Below, in pieces: positions 5,710-12,238 of a stretch of 12,238 nt of DNA. Under the pieces are notes generated by a model. It had not been told where the DNA came from. It did not search any database and worked only from the letters and a program-made list of their open reading frames with translations. The stretch is from Sulfuricurvum sp. (GTDB taxonomy: Bacteria; Campylobacterota; Campylobacteria; Campylobacterales; Sulfurimonadaceae), in the NCBI GenBank assembly GCA_030679635.1, contig JAUXSZ010000127.1, positions 1-12,238 on the forward strand, written 5' to 3'. The first letter of the stretch is position 1. Each line of letters starts with the position of its first letter. Position numbers and translations under genes: made by a program.

Positions 5710-8319
5710 ATGGCTTTTATGGACGAATACAAAGCACACATTGCCGAGCGAGCGGCACAGGGTATCCCACCGTTTCCTCTTACAAAAGAGCAAGTTACCG
5801 ATCTGGTAGAATTACTTAAAGCACAATCGAGTAAAAACTCCGAGCTCGTCGATATGCTCGCAGAGCGTGTTAATCCAGGTGTCGATGATGCTGCTCATGT
5901 AAAAGCGGCTTTTTTACATCAAATTGTACAAGGTCATGAAAAAGCATTTTTGGCAGATTCTAATGACATCAACAGCGATGATCATAAAAAAGCTGCCCTT
6001 AAAATTCTTGGAAAAATGGTCGGCGGTTACAATGTCAAGCCCCTCATTGATGCCCTTAGTATTGATACATTGGCAGCAGACGCCGCCCATGAACTCAAAC
6101 ATACTCTCCTCGTCTATGATGCGTTTAACGATATCGTTGAGTTAGCAAAAACCAACAGCTATGCAAAAGAAGTATTGGTCAGTTGGGGCAATGCCGAGTG
6201 GTTTACTTCCAAGCCTCTTTTAGCAGAAAAATTCAGCGTTGTTGTCTTCAAATTCCCGGGTGAAACCAATACCGATGACCTCTCTCCTGCCAGTGCCGCA
6301 TTTACGCGCTCCGATATTCCGCTTCATGCGACTACCATGCTTCAAGCCAAAATGCCAGAAGGTCTGGCAACCATTGCCAAGCTCAAAGAAAAAGGGCTTC
6401 AAATTGCGTATGTCGGTGACGTCGTAGGTACCGGGTCTAGCCGTAAATCTGCAGCAAACTCCGTGCAATGGTACATGGGTGACGATATTCCTGGTATCCC
6501 AAACAAACGGACAGGCGGGGTTGTTATCGGTAGTATTATTGCTCCAATTTTCTTTGCAACGTGTGAAGATTCAGGCGCACTGCCAATCGAAGCGGACGTA
6601 AGCCAAATGGAAACGGGCGATGTATTGGATATTGACATCAAAGCTGGAACCATTAAAAAAGAGGGCTCGGTTATCGCTACCTTTAACCTTCGCCCAAATA
6701 CTATCGAAGACGAAGTACGTGCAGGGGGGCGCATTCCGATTATTATCGGTCGCGGTTTGACCAACAAAGCACGGATTTCTCTTGGACTGCCAGCTGAAAA
6801 TATCTTTGCTAAACCTATGCAGCCCGCAGATACCGGCAAAGGGTATACTCTTGCTCAAAAAATGGTTGGAAAAGCCTGTGGTCTCGATGGTGTACGTCCG
6901 GGAATGTATGTTGAACCGCATACGTCAACGGTAGGGAGCCAAGATACCACGGGACCGATGACACGTGACGAAATCAAAGAGCTTTCAGCCCTTGGTTTCT
7001 CTGCAGACTTTGTATTGCAGTCTTTCTGTCATACAGCAGCCTATCCAAAACCATCAGACGTAAAATTACACGCGACCTTACCGGCGTTTATCAGTACACG
7101 CAGCGGTGTTGCCCTTCGTCCGGGTGACGGCGTTATCCACAGCTGGCTTAACCGCATGGTTCTTCCCGATACTGTCGGAACAGGGGGAGACAGCCATACC
7201 CGTTTCCCTATCGGTATCAGTTTTCCAGCCGGTTCAGGACTTGTCGCATTTGCCGGCGTTACGGGTTCAATGCCTCTTGAAATGCCGGAATCGGTTCTTG
7301 TACGATTCAAAGGCGACATGCAGCCAGGTATCACCCTTCGTGACCTGGTCAATGCAATCCCTTACTATGCTATCAAAGAGGGTCTTTTGACCGTTGAGAA
7401 GAAAGGGAAGAAAAATATCTTTAACGGACGTGTTCTTGAAATCGAAGGGTTGCCGAACATGAAAGTGGAACAAGCTTTTGAGCTTACTGATGCATCGGCT
7501 GAGCGTTCTGCTGCAGCGTGTACCGTTCGTCTTAACAAAGAGCCTGTTATCGAGTACCTAAAATCAAACGTCGCATTGATCGAAGCGATGATCGCGGATG
7601 GATATGAAGATGCTCGTACACTTCAGCGCCGTGCGGACAAAATGAAAGAGTGGTTGGCTGCACCTACATTGATGGAACCGGATGCCGATGCAGAATATGC
7701 GGCCATCATTGAAATCGATTTGAATGAAATAAAAGAACCGATTTTGGCATGTCCTAATGACCCGGATAACGTCAAGCTTCTTAGCGACGTTGCGGGTGAA
7801 AAAATCGACGAAGTATTCTTAGGAAGCTGTATGACCAATATTGGTCACTACCGTGCAGCGGGTGAAGTCATGCGCGGCGAAGGTAAAATTGCCGTTGAAA
7901 AATTCTGGATCGTACCACCGACTCGTATGGATGAGCAACAACTCATCAACGAAGGGTATTATGACGTTTACAAAGAGATCCAAGCGCAAACGGAAGTTCC
8001 AGGATGCTCGCTGTGTATGGGGAACCAAGCAAGTTCACGCGAAGGTTCAACGGTATTCTCTACCTCTACTCGTAATTTTGACAACCGTCTTGGTAAAGGG
8101 ACACAAGTCTATCTTGGAAGCGCTGAACTCGCAGCGGTGTGTTCTAAACTTGGACGTATTCCAACCGTAGAAGAGTATATGAGCATTGTTCCCTCAAAAC
8201 TAGCCGGTAAAGCAGATAAAGTCTATAAATATCTGAACTTTAATGAGATTTCTAATTATAAACTTCAAGCGCGAGATGTTGCCCAAGACAAATACGGCGT
8301 TACGATTAAAGCCGTATAA
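5710..8319 (+). CDS. acnB: Aconitate hydratase B (aconitase B, 2-methylisocitrate dehydratase type)
   Basis: AcnB interconverts citrate and isocitrate through cis-aconitate with a [4Fe-4S] cluster in the cytoplasm. The protein is 869 residues, close to the 865 of Escherichia coli AcnB. Domain order is AcnB-type: an N-terminal helical HEAT-like domain (1-160), the swivel domain (about 165-370, with NTDDLSPASAAFTRSDIP and GDVVGTGSSRKSAANSVQW), then the catalytic domains. Cluster cysteines are C707 (GSCMTN), C766 and C769 (GCSLCMGNQASS), equivalent to E. coli C710, C769 and C772. Substrate-loop sequences such as GTGGDSHTRFP are intact. Start: ATG at 5710 with AGGAG at 5700-5704, five bases upstream; a TTG 18 bases earlier lies next to the predicted transcript start and is rejected. 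In Campylobacterota AcnB is usually the main aconitase and serves the citric acid cycle in oxidative or reductive direction. Regulation may involve the upstream FNR-like box and dyad. Confidence 0.97.
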   Translation: MAFMDEYKAHIAERAAQGIPPFPLTKEQVTDLVELLKAQSSKNSELVDMLAERVNPGVDDAAHVKAAFLHQIVQGHEKAFLADSNDINSDDHKKAALKILGKMVGGYNVKPLIDALSIDTLAADAAHELKHTLLVYDAFNDIVELAKTNSYAKEVLVSWGNAEWFTSKPLLAEKFSVVVFKFPGETNTDDLSPASAAFTRSDIPLHATTMLQAKMPEGLATIAKLKEKGLQIAYVGDVVGTGSSRKSAANSVQWYMGDDIPGIPNKRTGGVVIGSIIAPIFFATCEDSGALPIEADVSQMETGDVLDIDIKAGTIKKEGSVIATFNLRPNTIEDEVRAGGRIPIIIGRGLTNKARISLGLPAENIFAKPMQPADTGKGYTLAQKMVGKACGLDGVRPGMYVEPHTSTVGSQDTTGPMTRDEIKELSALGFSADFVLQSFCHTAAYPKPSDVKLHATLPAFISTRSGVALRPGDGVIHSWLNRMVLPDTVGTGGDSHTRFPIGISFPAGSGLVAFAGVTGSMPLEMPESVLVRFKGDMQPGITLRDLVNAIPYYAIKEGLLTVEKKGKKNIFNGRVLEIEGLPNMKVEQAFELTDASAERSAAACTVRLNKEPVIEYLKSNVALIEAMIADGYEDARTLQRRADKMKEWLAAPTLMEPDADAEYAAIIEIDLNEIKEPILACPNDPDNVKLLSDVAGEKIDEVFLGSCMTNIGHYRAAGEVMRGEGKIAVEKFWIVPPTRMDEQQLINEGYYDVYKEIQAQTEVPGCSLCMGNQASSREGSTVFSTSTRNFDNRLGKGTQVYLGSAELAAVCSKLGRIPTVEEYMSIVPSKLAGKADKVYKYLNFNEISNYKLQARDVAQDKYGVTIKAV

Positions 8320-8333
8320 TTCTCCTCTCTTTT

Positions 8334-8354
8334 CACACCCTATCTCAGGGTGTG
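8334..8354 (+). terminator. Hairpin after acnB, lacking a U-tract and merging with the dbpA promoter
   Basis: CACACCCT (8334-8341) and AGGGTGTG (8347-8354) form a perfect eight-base stem with a five-base loop, 15 bases after the acnB stop. No T-run follows on the plus strand, so it is an atypical terminator. The last two bases of the right arm are the TG of the next extended -10. Confidence 0.5.
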
Positions 8355-8361
8355 CTATAAT
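8353..8361 (+). promoter_or_regulatory. Extended -10 promoter of dbpA
   Basis: TGCTATAAT is the same extended -10 seen before ftsK. Predicted transcription start is near 8368, about 21 bases ahead of the ATG at 8389. It overlaps the right arm of the acnB 3' hairpin. Confidence 0.65.
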
Positions 8362-8388
8362 TACACATCTACTTACTAAAGCAATACA

Positions 8389-9744
8389 ATGTCCTCTTTT
8401 AAATCCCTATCTCTACATATGCCATTACAAATAGCGCTAGAGCGGTTAACTTTTACGAACATGACCCCTATTCAAGCTGAATCGTTGCCCCTCATCCTAA
8501 ATGGAAAAGACATCATCGCACAAGCGTCAACAGGAAGCGGAAAAACGTTAGCCTTTGCTTTGGGAATTTTACAGAAAGTCAATCCAAGATTTTTCGCCGC
8601 ACAATCTTTAGTGTTATGTCCTACGCGTGAACTTGCTGAACAAGTCGCAAATGTCATCCGTTCGTGTGCTTCTGAAATTGGTAATATCAAACTTCTCACC
8701 CTCTGTGGCGGCGTTCCAATGAAAGCCCAGCGACATTCGCTCACTCATGGAGCGCATATTATTGTCGGTACCCCTGGGCGTGTTCTCAAGCTTTTAAGCA
8801 TGGATGATCTTGATCTAAAATCGTGTACAATAGCCGTATTAGACGAAGCAGACCAGATGGTAGATATGGGATTTATCGACGACATTGAAGCTATTTTCGC
8901 CTATTTGCCCTCACCAAAACAAGCGTTATTGTTTTCAGCTACCTATCCCGATTCTATTCGAGAACTCTCCTCAAAACTGACACAAGATGCTACTTTTATA
9001 AAAGCTCAAAGTACTGAAGCTACTAAACCTTCTATTACTGAAATTGCGTACAGAGTTACCAATAAGGCAACCGCTTTAAATACCTTAGTACACCATCATG
9101 ATATTACCAATGCTATTATTTTTTGTAACACCAAAGTTGCTGCATCTGAACTGTGTGAAACCCTTAAATATTCTGGTATCCATGCTTTGGCTTTACATGG
9201 AGATATGGAACAATTTGATCGGAATGAAACGATTATCCAATTTAGAAACGGCAGTGCCCCATTTCTTGTAGCAACCGACGTTGCAGGTCGGGGTATCGAT
9301 ATTCAAGGGCTTGATGCTATCATTAACTACGATGTCCCACAACAGCTCGATCGCTATATTCATCGAATCGGACGCACAGGACGTGCGGGGATGAATGGTC
9401 TGGCCATTACGCTCGTAAATCCTCATCAAACGGAAGCATTTTATGGACTTGATCGTGGTGTTGAACTGACCGAACTACCGGCACTAAGAGAACATCATGA
9501 TGTCACTACGAAAATGAGATCTATCTGCATTGATGCAGGGAAAAAAGAGAAGCTTCGGGCAGGTGATATTGTAGGAGCCTTGATCCATGAATGCAATCTC
9601 ACCAAAGATGAAATCGGGAAAATTGATCAGCTTGATCACTTAAGCTATGTTGCCCTTCCAAGAGAGCTTTGTGAAAAAAGTTACAACACATTAAGTAAAT
9701 CGAATATCAAAGGGAAACGGTACCGGATGTGGCTGTTAGGCTAA
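8389..9744 (+). CDS. dbpA: ATP-dependent RNA helicase DbpA (DEAD-box, 23S rRNA-specific)
   Basis: DbpA is a cytoplasmic DEAD-box helicase that acts in assembly of the large ribosomal subunit and is guided to 23S rRNA hairpin 92. The 451 residues compare with 457 in E. coli. Motifs in order: Q motif region F22 to Q29 (MTPIQ), Walker A ASTGSGKT at 46-53, PTRELAEQ, GTPGR, DEAD at 152-155, SAT, then the second RecA domain with ATDVAGRGIDIQ and HRIGRTGRAG. Residues about 376-451 match the DbpA RNA-binding domain (IDAGKKEKLRAGDIVGAL, IGKIDQLDHLSYVALP, IKGKRYRMWLL), which separates it from RhlE, SrmB or CsdA. Start: ATG at 8389, giving an N-terminus like other DbpA proteins; the ribosome-binding site is weak (AAAG at 8378-8381). 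The next ATG (8419) would trim ten residues. The last nine bases overlap the end of pgi on the opposite strand. Confidence 0.92.
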   Translation: MSSFKSLSLHMPLQIALERLTFTNMTPIQAESLPLILNGKDIIAQASTGSGKTLAFALGILQKVNPRFFAAQSLVLCPTRELAEQVANVIRSCASEIGNIKLLTLCGGVPMKAQRHSLTHGAHIIVGTPGRVLKLLSMDDLDLKSCTIAVLDEADQMVDMGFIDDIEAIFAYLPSPKQALLFSATYPDSIRELSSKLTQDATFIKAQSTEATKPSITEIAYRVTNKATALNTLVHHHDITNAIIFCNTKVAASELCETLKYSGIHALALHGDMEQFDRNETIIQFRNGSAPFLVATDVAGRGIDIQGLDAIINYDVPQQLDRYIHRIGRTGRAGMNGLAITLVNPHQTEAFYGLDRGVELTELPALREHHDVTTKMRSICIDAGKKEKLRAGDIVGALIHECNLTKDEIGKIDQLDHLSYVALPRELCEKSYNTLSKSNIKGKRYRMWLLG

Positions 9745-10986
9745 TTCAGTCTTTTTCGAAAAATAGCCTTCCAATATCTGTTTTCCATGCTCTACGCCGG
9801 GTTGGTCATACGTGTTGATTTCCAACAGGCTGCCGGCCAGTGATGTCAAGAGCTCATAATAAAGGATCATTTCTCCGACCGATGCTTCATCTATTCGCTC
9901 CCACGTAATCTCATCGACACTTACTCCGCTTTCCAGAACGCTTTGCATCGTCGCACGACACTGAGCATTGATCAATGCATTGAACGATTCTCCGTTCACA
10001 AAATCACTTTTTTCAAGAAACGGCAAGGTAATCTCAGGGATCATGAGTTCATCTTCGGAGTGCTCAATGTTCATAAAGGTGACCGTTTTATTGAGCGGCC
10101 CCTCAATAATAAGCTGTAAAAAGGAGTGCTGATCCACCGAGCCAATCAATGAAATAGGGGTCAAACCGACACGCTCTCCCCTACGATTCCGTTTCCCAAG
10201 AGATTCCCCCCAAAGCTGAACGACCCATTTTCCAAACTCTTCAAACATGTCTGAATAGGAAAATAAAACATTGATCGGATAACGCTCGGCATGACTCACA
10301 TAATAAGTTGCTTTTTGAAGAAGATGTTCTTCTTTTCGTTGCCAAAAATTCTCTAAAAAGGATTTTGCCCCACCAAGCACTTTAACAACATCAAAACCTG
10401 CAAGAGTCAACGGGACAACCCCTACGGCGCTCAAAATAGAAAATCTCCCCCCGACATTTGAGGGGACAACAAACCGTTTTAGCCCATAATGGTCTGCAAA
10501 CTTGGATAAGGATGATCCCTCATCGCTCACAATAAGGATTTGCTTTGAATCTTCAAGGGTTATTTCAAATGTGCTTATCAAACGCTTGAAAATCGATATC
10601 GTCTCTACCGTCCCGCCTGATTTTGAAATAATGATAAAAAGTGTCTTCTCTATATGGATATTGGCAATCTCTTTGGAAATAGTAATTGGATCAGAATTTT
10701 CAAAATAGATGATTTTTTTAGCATGAAGTGTTTTGGGACGAAGCAGTCTATCAATGGCTTTGATCCCAAGCGAAGAACCGCCAATCCCGACAATAGCAAT
10801 CGTCTCATACTCTTCAACGCTCTTGGCAAAAATTTTAACCTCTTCACAAAGAGCCAAAGACGTTGTTGGAAGATCGTAGTATCCGGCAAAATGGCTCTCA
10901 TGCTCATATTTGACCAATTCATATGCTTTTTCAAGGGTAAATGGATCTAAGATTTTCGTATCAAAATACCCTTGATAACGTGGCAT
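9736..10986 (-). CDS. pgi: Glucose-6-phosphate isomerase, short form
   Basis: Pgi interconverts glucose 6-phosphate and fructose 6-phosphate in glycolysis and gluconeogenesis. The 416-residue protein is shorter than the enteric enzyme (549) and typical of Campylobacterota and Gram-positive-type Pgi. It carries both SIS domains: GIGGSSLG at 67-74, the phosphate-binding SKSGGTVET at 121-129 and NVGGRFSILSAVG at 177-189. Catalytic candidates are E261 in WGESLGK, H287 in SVDQHSFLQ and K402 in GVEHGK. All key motifs are intact. The ATG at 10986-10984 shares its first base with the final A of the gap stop codon (TAATG), so translation is probably coupled to gap. The coding end overlaps dbpA by nine bases in convergent orientation, and no terminator was found between them. 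Confidence 0.95.
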   Translation of the reverse strand: MPRYQGYFDTKILDPFTLEKAYELVKYEHESHFAGYYDLPTTSLALCEEVKIFAKSVEEYETIAIVGIGGSSLGIKAIDRLLRPKTLHAKKIIYFENSDPITISKEIANIHIEKTLFIIISKSGGTVETISIFKRLISTFEITLEDSKQILIVSDEGSSLSKFADHYGLKRFVVPSNVGGRFSILSAVGVVPLTLAGFDVVKVLGGAKSFLENFWQRKEEHLLQKATYYVSHAERYPINVLFSYSDMFEEFGKWVVQLWGESLGKRNRRGERVGLTPISLIGSVDQHSFLQLIIEGPLNKTVTFMNIEHSEDELMIPEITLPFLEKSDFVNGESFNALINAQCRATMQSVLESGVSVDEITWERIDEASVGEMILYYELLTSLAGSLLEINTYDQPGVEHGKQILEGYFSKKTELA

Positions 10987-11981
10987 TAATGATTCCCGAT
11001 TAGAACCGTCATATCAACTAACCGACTGCTATAACCCCACTCATTATCATACCAAGCCAACACTTTTACCGTATTACCATTGACAACGCTCGTCATATCC
11101 GGAACATACGTCGCGCTGTAGGTCGATCCGATAAAATCGCATGAAACTCTTTTATCATTATCCACTTCAATCAGCCCCTTGAATGCCCCTTGTGATGCTG
11201 CATTAAAAGCGGCATGGATCTCTTCTTTGGTGACACTGCGTGAAAGGTTCACCGTTAAGTCGACAACCGAAACATCCGGGGTAGGAACACGCATCGCATA
11301 TCCGTTGAGTTTGCCTGACAATTGAGGCATGACTTTTGCAATCGCTTTTGCAGCACCTGTAGAGGTAGGGATCATATTCAAAGCAGCAGCGCGTGCACGA
11401 CGTGGATCTTTTGCATGTTTGCCGTCTAAAATATTTTGATCATTTGTATAGGAGTGGATCGTGGTCATCAAGCCACACTCAATACCAAATGCATCATCCA
11501 ATACTTTACAAATAGGTCCAAGACAGTTTGTCGTACAACTGGCATTAGAAACAATGGCTTCTCCTTGGTAGCCATCAGAGTTCACTCCATAAACATACGT
11601 AGCCGTTTCGTCTTTCGCAGGTGATGACATAATGACTTTTTTGACACCGTTTTTCAGATGCTTACGGGCACTGGCTTCATCTAAAAATACACCGGTACAT
11701 TCAATGACAACTTCAGCACCTGTACTTCCAAAATCAACATTATCAATATCACGCTCACGGAACATGCGGACATTTTTTCCACCGATCGCAATCGTATTTT
11801 CATCAACCACTTTGGCATCAATACCGCTATGGACGCTGTCAAATTTCAATAAATATTGCAACATGTCAGGTTTAGCCGTTGTATTAAGAGCTACCAACTC
11901 AATATCCGTACGCTGTGCAATGATTTTAGCTACGATAATTCCGATTCTACCTGTCCCGTTAATTGCAACTTTCAGTGCCAT
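10986..11981 (-). CDS. gap: Glyceraldehyde-3-phosphate dehydrogenase, probably able to use NADP(H)
   Basis: GAPDH interconverts glyceraldehyde 3-phosphate and 1,3-bisphosphoglycerate. The 331-residue protein has the dinucleotide-binding loop NGTGRIG at 8-14, the catalytic cysteine C149 in SNASCTTNCLGP, and the C-terminal NGNTVKVLAWYDNEWGYSSR. At the end of the second beta strand the sequence is ALNTTAKPD (31-39): the aspartate that selects NAD in glycolytic GapA (the D of a typical IND) is replaced by threonine. In Bacillus GapB and plastid enzymes changes in this region accompany NADP use. This suggests an NADP-linked or dual, gluconeogenic enzyme, by inference. Start: ATG at 11981-11979, with GAGGAAG on the minus strand (11992-11986); the AGGA core is six bases upstream. 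It is the first gene of a gap-pgi operon. Confidence 0.95.
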   Translation of the reverse strand: MALKVAINGTGRIGIIVAKIIAQRTDIELVALNTTAKPDMLQYLLKFDSVHSGIDAKVVDENTIAIGGKNVRMFRERDIDNVDFGSTGAEVVIECTGVFLDEASARKHLKNGVKKVIMSSPAKDETATYVYGVNSDGYQGEAIVSNASCTTNCLGPICKVLDDAFGIECGLMTTIHSYTNDQNILDGKHAKDPRRARAAALNMIPTSTGAAKAIAKVMPQLSGKLNGYAMRVPTPDVSVVDLTVNLSRSVTKEEIHAAFNAASQGAFKGLIEVDNDKRVSCDFIGSTYSATYVPDMTSVVNGNTVKVLAWYDNEWGYSSRLVDMTVLIGNH

Positions 11982-12005
11982 AAAACTTCCTCATCTATTC
12001 TCAAA

Positions 12006-12022
12006 GATATAAATATAATAAA
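12006..12022 (-). promoter_or_regulatory. Probable -10 region for the gap-pgi operon
   Basis: On the minus strand this stretch is AT-rich with overlapping -10-like hexamers (TATATT at 12017-12012, TATTAT just upstream), 25-41 bases before the gap ATG. No single hexamer is clearly best and no -35 is evident. The 120 bases between the upstream stop codon and gap otherwise hold only the terminator and the gap ribosome-binding site. Confidence 0.35.
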
Positions 12023-12075
12023 ATGATTTTAACTAAAAAAGTCTGAAAGGGTCATAAGAAAAGAAGAATGAAAGA

Positions 12076-12092
12076 GCCCCGAATAAAGGGGC
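12076..12092 (-). terminator. Intrinsic terminator of the right-edge gene
   Basis: The minus strand reads GCCCC, a seven-base loop TTTATTC, then GGGGC, followed by a T- and C-rich stretch (TCTTTCATTCTTC). It lies ten bases after the stop codon at 12102-12104. The stem is short but all G-C. It would separate this gene from the gap-pgi operon. Confidence 0.55.
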
Positions 12093-12101
12093 GAGTGATG
12101 A

Positions 12102-12238
12102 TTAATAGCTGTATGTAACCGTTACAGGAATTTGTTTGAGAGGCTCTTCGCTATCAATACGAATTTCCTGCCCCTTAAATTTAGCAACGTTCGTATATCC
12201 GGTAAGGACCTTACGTGATATTGTAGAATACACCGTTT
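12102..12238 (-). CDS. Unrecognised protein, C-terminal 44 residues (gene enters from the right edge)
   Basis: An open minus-strand frame enters at the window edge and stops with TAA at 12104-12102. It is followed by a terminator-like hairpin, which supports it as a real gene. The visible tail is basic in its first part and then has alternating polar and hydrophobic residues (KFKGQEIRID, QIPVTVTYSY), looking like beta strands at the end of a domain. It contains no cysteines and no membrane segment. I cannot assign a family from 44 residues. A coding strand shared with gap suggests nothing firm about function because a terminator intervenes. Confidence 0.6.
   Translation of the reverse strand, partial: TVYSTISRKVLTGYTNVAKFKGQEIRIDSEEPLKQIPVTVTYSY

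Noticed and set aside
5616..5819. Plus-strand 67-codon frame across the ftsK-acnB gap
   Set aside because: It overlaps the dyad, the acnB promoter and the acnB 5' end in another frame; no ribosome-binding site or recognisable protein features.
6399..6839. Long minus-strand frame (146 codons) inside acnB
   Set aside because: It is the reverse-strand shadow of a conserved acnB segment with codon bias that suppresses stops; no ribosome-binding site or domain.
1..12238. Search for CRISPR arrays, insertion sequences, toxin-antitoxin pairs, retrons or phage genes
   Set aside because: No regularly spaced repeats, transposase or integrase frames, reverse transcriptase motifs or small gene pairs were seen; apart from the hsdM end the window is housekeeping DNA.

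Overview
The window reads as a stretch of chromosome from a flagellated member of the Campylobacterota (former Epsilonproteobacteria), most like the Sulfurimonas/Sulfuricurvum group. This placement is an inference, based on four things: an unusually long FlgL behind a sigma-54 promoter, a short glucose-6-phosphate isomerase (416 residues), a GAPDH with an NGTGRIG nucleotide-binding loop, and recurrent TGnTATAAT extended -10 promoters without a clear -35. Most of the window is housekeeping DNA. I do not see a novel defence or mobile system; the more interesting observations are at start codons and in the intergenic regions.

Left part, minus strand: the 5' half of a type I restriction-modification methyltransferase gene (hsdM, TTG start at 741) leaves the window on the left. 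A 204-base AT-rich gap separates it from a tRNA-Leu(CAA) gene at 946-1029. The tRNA 3' end faces the restriction-modification locus, an arrangement often seen at the edge of an integrated island, but no integrase or attachment repeat is visible here.

Middle part, plus strand: flgL (hook-filament junction protein, with a near-consensus sigma-54 promoter), ftsK (DNA translocase, apparently starting at a rare AUU codon with a good ribosome-binding site), acnB (aconitase B) and dbpA (DEAD-box helicase for ribosome assembly). Except for flgL, each of these plus-strand genes appears to have its own extended -10 promoter. The 130 bases between ftsK and acnB hold a 60-base interrupted dyad with a one-mismatch FNR-type box near its centre, about 70 bases upstream of the predicted acnB transcription start.

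Right part, minus strand: gap and pgi form a two-gene operon overlapping by one base (TAATG). It runs convergently into dbpA, with a 9-base overlap of the two coding ends. GAPDH lacks the usual NAD-selective aspartate, which fits use of NADP(H) and a gluconeogenic role; with Pgi it would carry carbon between triose phosphate and glucose 6-phosphate. AcnB serves the oxidative or reductive citric acid cycle. At the right edge is the last 44 codons of an unrecognised minus-strand gene followed by a GC-rich hairpin terminator.
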